Below, piece by piece: positions 1 through 6,402 of a stretch of DNA of 12,565 nt. This DNA is from an uncultured Rhodospirillaceae bacterium (lineage in GTDB: Bacteria; Pseudomonadota; Alphaproteobacteria; RF32; CAG-239): NCBI GenBank assembly GCA_900313185.1, contig OMQI01000049.1, positions 1 through 12,565 on the forward strand. The letters are read 5' to 3'. The first letter of the stretch is position 1; each line of letters begins with the position of its first letter. The position numbers and the translations under genes were made by a program. The notes beneath the pieces are model-generated. The model did not search any database. It saw nothing but the letters and a program-made list of their open reading frames with translations, and had not been told where the DNA came from.

Positions 1-2
1 AA

Positions 3-131
3 ATTGTGCCGATGACGGTAAAAGTCGGCGATAAAGTGTTGTTCGGTAAATGGGCAGGCACGGAAATTAAGGTGGACGGAGAAACACGCTTAATTGTAAA
101 AGAATCTGATATATTGGCAATTATAGAATAG
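3..131 (+). CDS. groES: Co-chaperonin GroES, C-terminal part (cut by window edge)
   Basis: The first 131 bases encode the last 42 residues of GroES in the frame starting at base 3, ending in TAG at 129-131. The visible protein carries the family's C-terminal strand pattern: VGDKVLFGKWAGTEIKVDG, then a basic/acidic stretch ending ESDILAIIE, which is the near-invariant GroES end. GroES is the heptameric lid of the GroEL cage and caps it during ATP-driven protein folding in the cytoplasm. The stop lies 18 bp before groEL, the usual groES-groEL operon order. The start and any heat-shock promoter or CIRCE element lie outside the window. Confidence 0.95.
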   Translation: MVPMTVKVGDKVLFGKWAGTEIKVDGETRLIVKESDILAIIE

Positions 132-134
132 TAG

Positions 135-140
135 AAAGGA
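135..140 (+). promoter_or_regulatory. Shine-Dalgarno site of groEL
   Basis: AAAGGA lies 9 bases before the groEL ATG at 150, between the groES stop and groEL. It supports the chosen start. Confidence 0.75.
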
Positions 141-149
141 AAATAAAAA

Positions 150-1790
150 ATGGCAGCAAAAGATATTAAATTTGGCACAGATGCCCGCGCAAAAATGCTT
201 AAAGGCGTGGAAACATTGGCCGCAACGGTAAAAGTAACTTTAGGCCCTAAAGGTCGCAACGTGATGCTTGATAAATCATACGGCGCGCCGAAAGTGACCA
301 AAGATGGCGTTTCGGTGGCAAAAGAAATCACCTTGGCTGATAAGTTTGAAAATATGGGCGCTCAGCTGATTAAAGAAGTGGCGCAAAAAACTGCGGATAA
401 AGCCGGTGACGGCACTACAACGGCAACGGTTTTGGCCGAAGCCATTATTCGCGAAGGCTGCAAAGCCGTGGCCGCCGGCATGAACCCGCAAGATGTTAAA
501 CGCGGTATTGATATGGCAGTATCTAAAGTTGTAGAAGACGTTAAATCGCGTTCTAAAGCCGTTCAATCATCTGCCGAAATCGCTCAAGTAGGTACTATTT
601 CCGCCAATGGAGATACCACTATCGGTGAATATTTGGCAAAAGCTATGGAAAAGGTTGGTAATGACGGCGTTATTACCGTTGAAGATGCTAAAGGTTTGGA
701 AACGGAACTCGACGTTGTAGAAGGTATGCAATTTGATCGTGGCTACCTTTCTCCGTATTTTGTTACCAATCCGGAAAAGATGAATTGCGAATTTGATAAC
801 CCGTTCATTTTGCTTTATGACAAGAAAATTTCCAATCTGCAGCCGATGATTTCCATTTTGGAAGCAATCGTGCAATCCGGACGTGCTTTAGTAATTATTG
901 CCGAAGATATTGAAGGCGAAGCTTTGGCGACTTTGGTTGTTAACAGAATCCGTGGCGGTTTAAAAGTTTGTGCAGTTAAAGCTCCGGGCTTTGGTGACAG
1001 ACGTAAGGCAATGTTGCAAGATATTGCTACCTTGACTGGCGGACAAGTTATTTCCGATGAACTCGGAATGAAGATTGAGAATGTAACTTTGGATATGCTC
1101 GGAACAGCTAAACGTGTGGAAATTACCAAAGATGATACTACCATCATTGATGGTGCCGGTAATAAAGAAGATATTGCCGGAAGAGCTGCGCAAATTCGTA
1201 AGGAAATCGAACAGACTACTTCTGATTATGACCGTGAAAAATTACAGGAACGTTTGGGTAAACTTTCCGGCGGCGTAGCAGTAATTAAAGTCGGTGGTGC
1301 ATCTGAAGTTGAAGTTAAAGAACGTAAAGACCGTATTGATGATGCCTTGCACGCTACTCGTGCAGCCGTTCGTGAAGGTATTGTAGCCGGCGGTGGTGCT
1401 GCATTGTTGTATGCTACAAAAGCATTGGCAAGCTTGAAAACTGAAAATCAGGATCAAAATGTTGGTATTGATATTATCCGCAAGGCATTGCAAGCTCCGA
1501 TACGCCAAATTGCTGAAAATGCCGGAGTTGACGGTGCGGTAATTGCCGGAAAATTGCTCGAAAGTAAAGATTATAACTACGGTTATAATGCACAAAGCGG
1601 CGAATTTGCCGATATGCTTAAGACCGGTATTGTTGATCCGACCGAAGTTGTTCGCACGGCATTGCAAGATGCAGCTTCCGTTGGCGGTTTATTGATTACC
1701 ACCGAAGCAATGGTAACCGAAATTCCGGAAAAAGAATGCAGCTGTCACGGTGGCGCTGAAGGTGTAGCCGGTATGGGCGGTATGTACTAA
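150..1790 (+). CDS. groEL: Chaperonin GroEL (60 kDa)
   Basis: Full-length 546-residue group I chaperonin. It forms the double-ring cage that encloses unfolded cytosolic proteins and refolds them with ATP and GroES. Visible signatures include the nucleotide-binding segment TLGPKGRN (residues 30-37), GDGTT (86-90, containing the ATP-site Asp87), the apical-domain stretch around LQPMISILE, and the chaperonin motif AAVREGIVAGGGAALL near residue 410. Start is supported by MAAKDIKFG, the normal N-terminus, and an AAAGGA ribosome site. The C-terminal tail is unusual: the GGM repeat is short (AGMGGMY) and is preceded by a Cys-Ser-Cys-His cluster at residues 530-533, where most GroELs have a plain Gly/Met tail. 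It follows groES in one operon and ends at a strong terminator. Confidence 0.98.
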   Translation: MAAKDIKFGTDARAKMLKGVETLAATVKVTLGPKGRNVMLDKSYGAPKVTKDGVSVAKEITLADKFENMGAQLIKEVAQKTADKAGDGTTTATVLAEAIIREGCKAVAAGMNPQDVKRGIDMAVSKVVEDVKSRSKAVQSSAEIAQVGTISANGDTTIGEYLAKAMEKVGNDGVITVEDAKGLETELDVVEGMQFDRGYLSPYFVTNPEKMNCEFDNPFILLYDKKISNLQPMISILEAIVQSGRALVIIAEDIEGEALATLVVNRIRGGLKVCAVKAPGFGDRRKAMLQDIATLTGGQVISDELGMKIENVTLDMLGTAKRVEITKDDTTIIDGAGNKEDIAGRAAQIRKEIEQTTSDYDREKLQERLGKLSGGVAVIKVGGASEVEVKERKDRIDDALHATRAAVREGIVAGGGAALLYATKALASLKTENQDQNVGIDIIRKALQAPIRQIAENAGVDGAVIAGKLLESKDYNYGYNAQSGEFADMLKTGIVDPTEVVRTALQDAASVGGLLITTEAMVTEIPEKECSCHGGAEGVAGMGGMY

Positions 1791-1803
1791 TAAAAATGCC
1801 TAT

Positions 1804-1845
1804 AAAAAAAGTCCTCCGTTCTTCATTGAACGGAGGACTTTTTTT
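1804..1845. terminator. Bidirectional rho-independent terminator between groEL and thyA
   Basis: An 11-bp perfect stem, GTCCTCCGTTC (1811-1821) paired with GAACGGAGGAC (1828-1838), has a 6-base loop and is flanked by A7 on the left and T7 on the right. It gives a U-tract on either strand, so it can end both groESL (+) and the long thyA-side operon (-), whose last stop is 12 bp away. Confidence 0.93.
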
Positions 1846-1856
1846 ATGAACATATT

Positions 1857-2642
1857 TTACACCGCAACTTTTGCTTTAATGGTGTCATAACTTTGGTAGT
1901 TAACCAATTCAAAATCCTCATATTTGAAGTCATTAATATCCTTAACGTTCGGATTAATCTTCATTTGCGGTAACGGATAAGGGGTGTGTGAAAGCTGTTC
2001 CTTAACCTGTTCAAAATGATTGTGATAAATATGGGTATCACCCAAAGTGTGAACAAACTCGCCGAGTTCCAATCCGCAAACTTGAGCAATCATCATAGTT
2101 AAAAGAGCATACGAAGCAATATTGAACGGGACACCCAAAAACATATCGCAGCTACGTTGATAGAGCATACAGCTCAATTTATTGTTTGCCACATAAAATT
2201 GAAACATCATATGACAAGGAGGCAGGTGCATTTGCGGAATCTTGCCTACATTCCAAGCCGAAACAATCATTCTGCGGTCATTAGGTTTGGTTTTAAGGGT
2301 TTTAATAACTTCGGCAATTTGGTCAATTCCTTCTCCGTTCCAGTTACGCCATTGCGAACCGTAAACCGGTCCTAATTCACCATTTTCGTCGGCCCATTCG
2401 TTCCAGATTCTGACACCGTTATCTTGCAAATATTTAACATTGGTTTCGCCTTTTAAAAACCACAGAAGTTCATAAATAATGCTTTTCAGGTGAACTTTTT
2501 TGGTGGTTACGAGAGGAAATCCCTTGCTCAAATCAAAGCGCATCTGTCTGCCGAAAACCGAGCGTGTGCCGACACCGGTTCTATCCATTTTATCCACGCC
2601 GTTTTCCATAATATCACGTAACAAATCTAAATATTGTTGCAT
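1857..2642 (-). CDS. thyA: Thymidylate synthase
   Basis: Complete 261-residue ThyA, close to the 264 residues of the E. coli enzyme. It methylates dUMP to dTMP using 5,10-methylene-tetrahydrofolate, which becomes dihydrofolate. Residues visible by motif: phosphate-binding Arg21 (RTGVGTRS), the Arg pair 123-124, catalytic Cys143 in PPCHMMFQ, QRSCDMFLGVPFN (163-174) with the phosphate-binding Arg, the catalytic-site Asp and the dUMP-binding Asn, and GDTHIYHNH (201-209). Its ATG lies one base past the stop of folA, and its ribosome site (GGAAGGA) is inside the end of folA, so the two are probably translationally coupled. It is the last gene of the - strand operon, just before the shared terminator. 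No anomaly seen. Confidence 0.98.
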   Translation of the reverse strand: MQQYLDLLRDIMENGVDKMDRTGVGTRSVFGRQMRFDLSKGFPLVTTKKVHLKSIIYELLWFLKGETNVKYLQDNGVRIWNEWADENGELGPVYGSQWRNWNGEGIDQIAEVIKTLKTKPNDRRMIVSAWNVGKIPQMHLPPCHMMFQFYVANNKLSCMLYQRSCDMFLGVPFNIASYALLTMMIAQVCGLELGEFVHTLGDTHIYHNHFEQVKEQLSHTPYPLPQMKINPNVKDINDFKYEDFELVNYQSYDTIKAKVAV

Positions 2643-2643
2643 T

Positions 2644-3216
2644 TTATTTTCCTTCCGTTTCCATATAGTTCAAAATTTTTTTAACTGTTTCCTGTTCCAC
2701 AAAATCGCCTTTTTTCAGCCAAATTGAAGTAATTACATTATCCAATTCAAATTTTTGCGGCAGAGCGAAATATTCTTTTTCCATTACTTCCACACAAGGA
2801 GCAACGCTGATTTTCGGGCCGCTCAATCCTTCTTTCATTTCTCCTTGATAAACACAATCGACCACAATATCCGGTCTTAATTTAGGTATGGTGAAAAAGG
2901 CCTTGTATACCGAAGCTCCGCCGGAGATATATAAATCTTCGGGATAATCTTTGAGCACATTAATATCGGTTACAACCTTATGGTTCTGCTTGTCTGAAAC
3001 CTCATAATCCGCTACATCCGATAAGACAATGAATTTACGATTGGGTAATGTACGGTTTGGGAAGGTTTCATAAGTTGTTTTTCCTACAACCAAAGTATTG
3101 TTAATGGTTAAATTGCGAAAGCGTTTGGCATCTGAGGGAATATACCACGGTATATCCGGACCTATGCCGATAATGCTGTCATTTTTATGTCTGCACCAAA
3201 TCGAAACTATTGTCAT
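2644..3216 (-). CDS. folA: Dihydrofolate reductase (divergent, long C-terminus)
   Basis: A 190-residue protein with the DHFR fold signatures: IGIGPDIPWYIPSD near residues 16-29 (Met20-loop region with the PW pair and the proton-relay acid Asp29), FRNLT, the NADPH-binding VVGKTTYETFP (43-53), LPNRKFIVLS (57-66), and the cofactor-binding glycine pair in LYISGGASVYK (95-105). It reduces dihydrofolate made by the adjacent ThyA back to tetrahydrofolate. It is about 30 residues longer than E. coli FolA. The last 50 residues do not show the usual final strand, and the segment where a Thr normally follows the second glycine motif reads VVDCVYQ. The start is fixed by GGAG six bases upstream. Function is confident; the altered C-terminus makes kinetics or inhibitor response hard to predict. 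Confidence 0.92.
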   Translation of the reverse strand: MTIVSIWCRHKNDSIIGIGPDIPWYIPSDAKRFRNLTINNTLVVGKTTYETFPNRTLPNRKFIVLSDVADYEVSDKQNHKVVTDINVLKDYPEDLYISGGASVYKAFFTIPKLRPDIVVDCVYQGEMKEGLSGPKISVAPCVEVMEKEYFALPQKFELDNVITSIWLKKGDFVEQETVKKILNYMETEGK

Positions 3217-3245
3217 AAATTACTCCTTTTTTTTGCGGATATGAA

Positions 3246-3286
3246 AATCCTTCTCGCTTTCAGTATATCCGACTGCGGGAAGGATT
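3246..3286. other. Imperfect hairpin between the peroxiredoxin gene and folA
   Basis: AATCCTTC (3246-3253) pairs with GAAGGATT (3279-3286). One mismatch follows, then CGC/GCG inside, around an approximately 17-base loop. On the - strand only a short T-run follows, so it would be a weak terminator after the peroxiredoxin gene or a leader structure for folA/thyA. Confidence 0.45.
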
Positions 3287-3312
3287 AAAGAGTAATTTGT
3301 AAACACTAACAA
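3284..3312 (-). promoter_or_regulatory. Candidate internal promoter for folA-thyA
   Basis: Read on the - strand, TTGTTA (3307-3312) and TTTAAT (3284-3289) are separated by 17 bases, an acceptable sigma-70-type pair in the 100-bp gap before folA. AT-rich sequence produces such matches by chance, so this is tentative. Confidence 0.35.
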
Positions 3313-3316
3313 TTTT

Positions 3317-4036
3317 CTACAAATGTTTGGAAGTTTCCAATACGGCCGGTTTATTTGATTTATTCCAGCATTGAAATCCCTTACATTCGCTGTTATCCAA
3401 GGCAATGAGCCTGTCGGTAATACGTAAAGTTTCCTCAACGCTTCGTTCTATTTTGTGATCATATACGGCTTGGTAGCGAATGGTATAGTTTCTGTCAATC
3501 AAAAAAGTCGAACGCTGAGCCATTCCGTCGGGACGCAATACACCGTATTCGGCGCAAATTATTTTACTTAAATCTGAAACCAACGGAAAACTTACTTGTC
3601 CGATACCACCTTCGGCAAATGAAAGTTTTCGCCATGCAATATGTGCCGGAAGCGAATCCACACTGACAGCTACAACTTTTACATCCCGTTTGGTAAATTC
3701 CGTGTAGGCCTGATTAAAAGATGTTATTTCCAACGGACATACAGCAGAAAAATCGGCCAAATAAAAAATAAGTAAGGCATAGCTGTCCGCAATGTAATCA
3801 AAAAAATTGAATAAGTCGTTGGTGGAACCGTCGGCAAATACTGCCGGTGCACTGAAATTAAATGCCTGTTGTCCGACCAGTACCGGTTTACAAATACTTG
3901 CGTTGGCATTTTGTGCAGGATAATCCGGTATAAATCCCCGAGTCATATTGTTGGGGAAAGTGCAACCACATCTGTCATCATCAGAACATTCGCACTTTGT
4001 GTCGTAGTCGTAGTTCCATTTTTTAGAAAATTCCAT
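3317..4036 (-). CDS. Peroxiredoxin (AhpC/Prx1-type) with Cys-rich N-terminal extension
   Basis: A 239-residue thioredoxin-fold peroxidase that should reduce hydrogen peroxide or organic peroxides through a reactive cysteine. The core begins near residue 50 (VGQQAFNFSAPAVF). The active-site region FYLADFSAVCPLE places the peroxidatic cysteine at Cys100, and Arg175 in AQRSTFLID matches the conserved catalytic Arg. The resolving cysteine is probably Cys218 or Cys223 in the C-terminal ECKGFQCW segment, which stands where typical 2-Cys enzymes have a CPxxW motif. Two oddities stand out. The nearly invariant proline seven residues before the peroxidatic Cys is Leu93. The first 45 residues form an extension with CxC-x5-CxC (Cys15, 17, 23, 25). 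There is no signal peptide, so it is likely cytoplasmic. The start follows a strong GGAGGT ribosome site. A candidate promoter lies just upstream. Confidence 0.88.
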   Translation of the reverse strand: MEFSKKWNYDYDTKCECSDDDRCGCTFPNNMTRGFIPDYPAQNANASICKPVLVGQQAFNFSAPAVFADGSTNDLFNFFDYIADSYALLIFYLADFSAVCPLEITSFNQAYTEFTKRDVKVVAVSVDSLPAHIAWRKLSFAEGGIGQVSFPLVSDLSKIICAEYGVLRPDGMAQRSTFLIDRNYTIRYQAVYDHKIERSVEETLRITDRLIALDNSECKGFQCWNKSNKPAVLETSKHL

Positions 4037-4059
4037 ACATACCTCCTTTATTCAAGGCG

Positions 4060-4088
4060 GATATATAAACTCGGTTTGCGGTTTTCAA
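4060..4088 (-). promoter_or_regulatory. Candidate internal promoter for the peroxiredoxin gene
   Basis: On the - strand TTGAAA (4083-4088) and TATATC (4060-4065) are 17 bases apart, placing transcription start just before the GGAGGT ribosome site at 4041-4046. The 62-bp gap it sits in is larger than the other gaps in the upstream half of the operon. Confidence 0.4.
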
Positions 4089-4098
4089 TAAAACTAAA

Positions 4099-4263
4099 TT
4101 ACATCCAAGGGATACCGTTTACGCATTTATCAGGATTTTTTTCACAAAATTCCTGATTATTATTATGGTCATACAGTTTCTTACGTTCCGGACTTACTTT
4201 ACCCACTTCCACAGAACAGGAAGCTATGGCAACAATTATCAAAAGCAATAAAAATTTTTTCAT
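4099..4263 (-). CDS. Small lipoprotein of 54 residues, unknown function
   Basis: A short open frame reads ATG at 4263-4261 to TAA at 4101-4099. The protein starts Met-Lys-Lys, has a hydrophobic run of Leu/Ile/Val, and then a clear lipobox Ile-Ala-Ser-Cys with the lipid-attached cysteine at position 16. It should therefore be exported, lipidated and cut by signal peptidase II. The mature part is only 39 residues, charged, and ends with two cysteines six residues apart (EFC...DKC) followed by VNGIPWM. AAAGGA sits six bases before the ATG. It lies 15 bp after the membrane-protein gene, so the two are co-transcribed and may be partners in the envelope. I do not recognise the family. Confidence 0.82.
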   Translation of the reverse strand: MKKFLLLLIIVAIASCSVEVGKVSPERKKLYDHNNNQEFCEKNPDKCVNGIPWM

Positions 4264-4278
4264 ATTCGTCCTTTCGTA

Positions 4279-4674
4279 TCAGAAAATAGATTTAAGGCTT
4301 AATAATGCAATACAAACCATAATTATTTTGGCACTCCAAGCCCAAAAAGCGGCTCCCTCGTAAGATGCGGCAGATTTCCATAATCCGGCTAAAGTTATGT
4401 ACATATAAAAAATAAAACTGGTACTTAAAAGCAAGTGAGCAATAAGATAAATCATAATGCCGCTTTGTGTTCCGCTCATCATCAGTTTGATGAAGTGAGT
4501 CAATATATATAAAATCAGGTTCTGAGAACAGGTTTGTCCGGCAGAACAAATATAGCGTAAAACTCCGGCGTGAGTGATACTGGTAAAAACAAAAAAGATA
4601 AAATATCCCAGTAATCCGAATACCCAAAAAGTCAACTTTAACGAAAGTTCACCATTAGCCAATTTTTTTAACAT
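4279..4674 (-). CDS. Small integral membrane protein, unknown function
   Basis: A 131-residue hydrophobic protein with about four predicted membrane segments: roughly residues 14-34, 50-66, 74-96 and 108-128. The N-terminus (MLKKLANGELSLKLTFWVFG) has a short polar lead before the first segment and no cleavable signal. Two cysteines (in YICSAGQTCSQ) lie in the first loop. The start is supported by AAGAGG eight bases upstream. It follows the M49 peptidase gene by 12 bp and precedes the lipoprotein gene by 15 bp, so these are one transcript. I cannot assign a function; a role with the lipoprotein in the envelope is a guess from position only. Confidence 0.78.
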   Translation of the reverse strand: MLKKLANGELSLKLTFWVFGLLGYFIFFVFTSITHAGVLRYICSAGQTCSQNLILYILTHFIKLMMSGTQSGIMIYLIAHLLLSTSFIFYMYITLAGLWKSAASYEGAAFWAWSAKIIMVCIALLSLKSIF

Positions 4675-4686
4675 AGTGCATACCTC

Positions 4687-6402
4687 TTAAAATGATGAGA
4701 CAATCTCAATATAAGGACGAACTCCTAAATTTTTCTTAAAATCGGCAATGTATTGCTGCATATCTTTCCAATCTGACCATCTGTCTATGAAATCTTTGGC
4801 ATAGTCAGGAGATTTTGAAAGTTGAACTTTGATAGTATCGGCTAGTAGTTGTTTGCATACATTTTTCATTTTTTCAAAATCAATATGCAATTTTTTATCT
4901 TTATCAAAATAAAAAGCTCCGTGTTCGTGTAAATAATTATATTCGATTAAATCGGCGACACGATGCGCTTCTCTGTCTTGCGGAAATGCAATCATAAAAT
5001 GACGGCGAATAATCCAAGTTGCATAAATTGATTTAAGCATTTCTTCGCTGATAATACCGGCTTTCACATATTCCGGCATCATAGCGGCTGAAATCACGTC
5101 GGCTTTGTGTTCTTCAATAATATGCTGATAGATGCCGAGAGCGGTTTGATAGGAACTGTCCGGACCTAAACTGTGCCCGTTTTCATGTCCGATTACAAAA
5201 AGATGATCGGCGTCTTCATCATAATATTTGTGTAATTCCGGCGCAACCAATCCGTCTAATATTTTCTGTGCTTTTATTTTATCGGAACATTGACGTACCT
5301 GACGGTGATATACATTACGTCTGCCACCACCATGCGATAACGCCGGTTTATCATTATTAGGCAGATTTTGAGCGGTGGTAATACCGCCACGGCAAAGCGC
5401 ATAATCTCCGGTTAAGGCAACAATATCAGCATCGACCATAGTTTGTTTTAAACCTTTGTTTCCTCCGACATTCTGTGTGTACTCATTGCAGTACGGCATT
5501 AACGATGCCAATTTAATCATTTCATCTTTGAACTTTAGCAATAAATCGGTGCCTTTTTTATTGACGATACCGACTCTGATGCCGAGCATATCTTTAGGAA
5601 CAGGGTTGATGCCAAGTTTTTCCAAGCGCTGACAAAGTTCTTTATTGGCAAAGATTGTCGGAGTTAATTTATCGTCATAGTTTTCACGGCTTAAGGTAAA
5701 TTCAAGCGGCGTATCTTGCATTTTTGCCCAATGCTTGTCAGCCAAAATATCCATCTCAACATTATTTTGTATGAGAGCCTGTGCCTGCCAACCTAAATAG
5801 TCCTTGAATAATTCATCGGTTGTATAATGAGCAGCACATTCCAGTTCATTGGCAATTTCCGAAAATTCCGGTTCAAAATATTCGGTATAATCAATGGCTT
5901 TTAAGTATTTTCCGTCACGTCTGACCATAGTGCGTGCACTCAAGATTTTTTTTACTTCCTCGGTTTTACCGTCATCAAGCATTTGATTAATAATTTTTTG
6001 TAATTCAGCGGAATCTAAGTCGGTAGGATAGAAGTTGCATCCTTCATAGCTATGGATTCCCTCAAATATTTCAACCGGTTCTTTATCTAAACCGTTGGAG
6101 CCGGCAACGCCGTTTAAGGAATTAAAAAGTTTTAAAGCATTGGCAGCATAAGGGCTGGTTTCGGCGGCGACTTCCAATGCTTGTTTCTGCACCAAATTTA
6201 AGGGATGATCCATTTCCAAAGCAACGTCATTGATGATTTTGGCGGCATTAACCAAGTGAACAAGAGCTTTTTTATCACCGTCATATAAGTTTTTATAAGA
6301 TTCATTATCCTTATCTATTAAAACAATTTGGCGCATTTCTTTGCTTACTTTTTGTTTTAATTCAGATGCCGAATATTTAAGTTTAAACCCATTAATTTTC
6401 AT
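4687..6402 (-). CDS. M49-family (dipeptidyl peptidase III-like) zinc metallopeptidase
   Basis: A 571-residue protein with the two paired motifs of peptidase family M49. The first is the zinc site His406-Glu407-Asn-Gly-His410, followed by SLGP. The second is Glu430-Glu431-His-Lys-Ala-Asp435, corresponding to the family's EECxAE/D motif that gives the third zinc ligand. Most M49 enzymes have a six-residue HExxGH site; this one has a five-residue HExxH, a variant I recall being reported for Caldithrix abyssi DPP III. M49 enzymes release dipeptides from the N-termini of short peptides. No signal peptide or membrane segment is seen, so it is likely cytoplasmic. The ATG overlaps the preceding gene by 11 bp with GGAG eight bases upstream, implying translational coupling with the AMMECR1-like gene. 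Substrate is unknown, and the N-terminal 350 residues are less recognisable. Confidence 0.85.
   Translation of the reverse strand: MKINGFKLKYSASELKQKVSKEMRQIVLIDKDNESYKNLYDGDKKALVHLVNAAKIINDVALEMDHPLNLVQKQALEVAAETSPYAANALKLFNSLNGVAGSNGLDKEPVEIFEGIHSYEGCNFYPTDLDSAELQKIINQMLDDGKTEEVKKILSARTMVRRDGKYLKAIDYTEYFEPEFSEIANELECAAHYTTDELFKDYLGWQAQALIQNNVEMDILADKHWAKMQDTPLEFTLSRENYDDKLTPTIFANKELCQRLEKLGINPVPKDMLGIRVGIVNKKGTDLLLKFKDEMIKLASLMPYCNEYTQNVGGNKGLKQTMVDADIVALTGDYALCRGGITTAQNLPNNDKPALSHGGGRRNVYHRQVRQCSDKIKAQKILDGLVAPELHKYYDEDADHLFVIGHENGHSLGPDSSYQTALGIYQHIIEEHKADVISAAMMPEYVKAGIISEEMLKSIYATWIIRRHFMIAFPQDREAHRVADLIEYNYLHEHGAFYFDKDKKLHIDFEKMKNVCKQLLADTIKVQLSKSPDYAKDFIDRWSDWKDMQQYIADFKKNLGVRPYIEIVSSF

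Noticed and set aside
815..1147. Long open frames on the - strand within groEL
   Set aside because: They are antisense to a well-conserved gene, with no ribosome sites and no recognisable protein.
4292..4627. Alternative - strand frame overlapping the small membrane protein
   Set aside because: It lacks a ribosome site and is offset from the gene whose start has AAGAGG and whose membrane pattern is regular.
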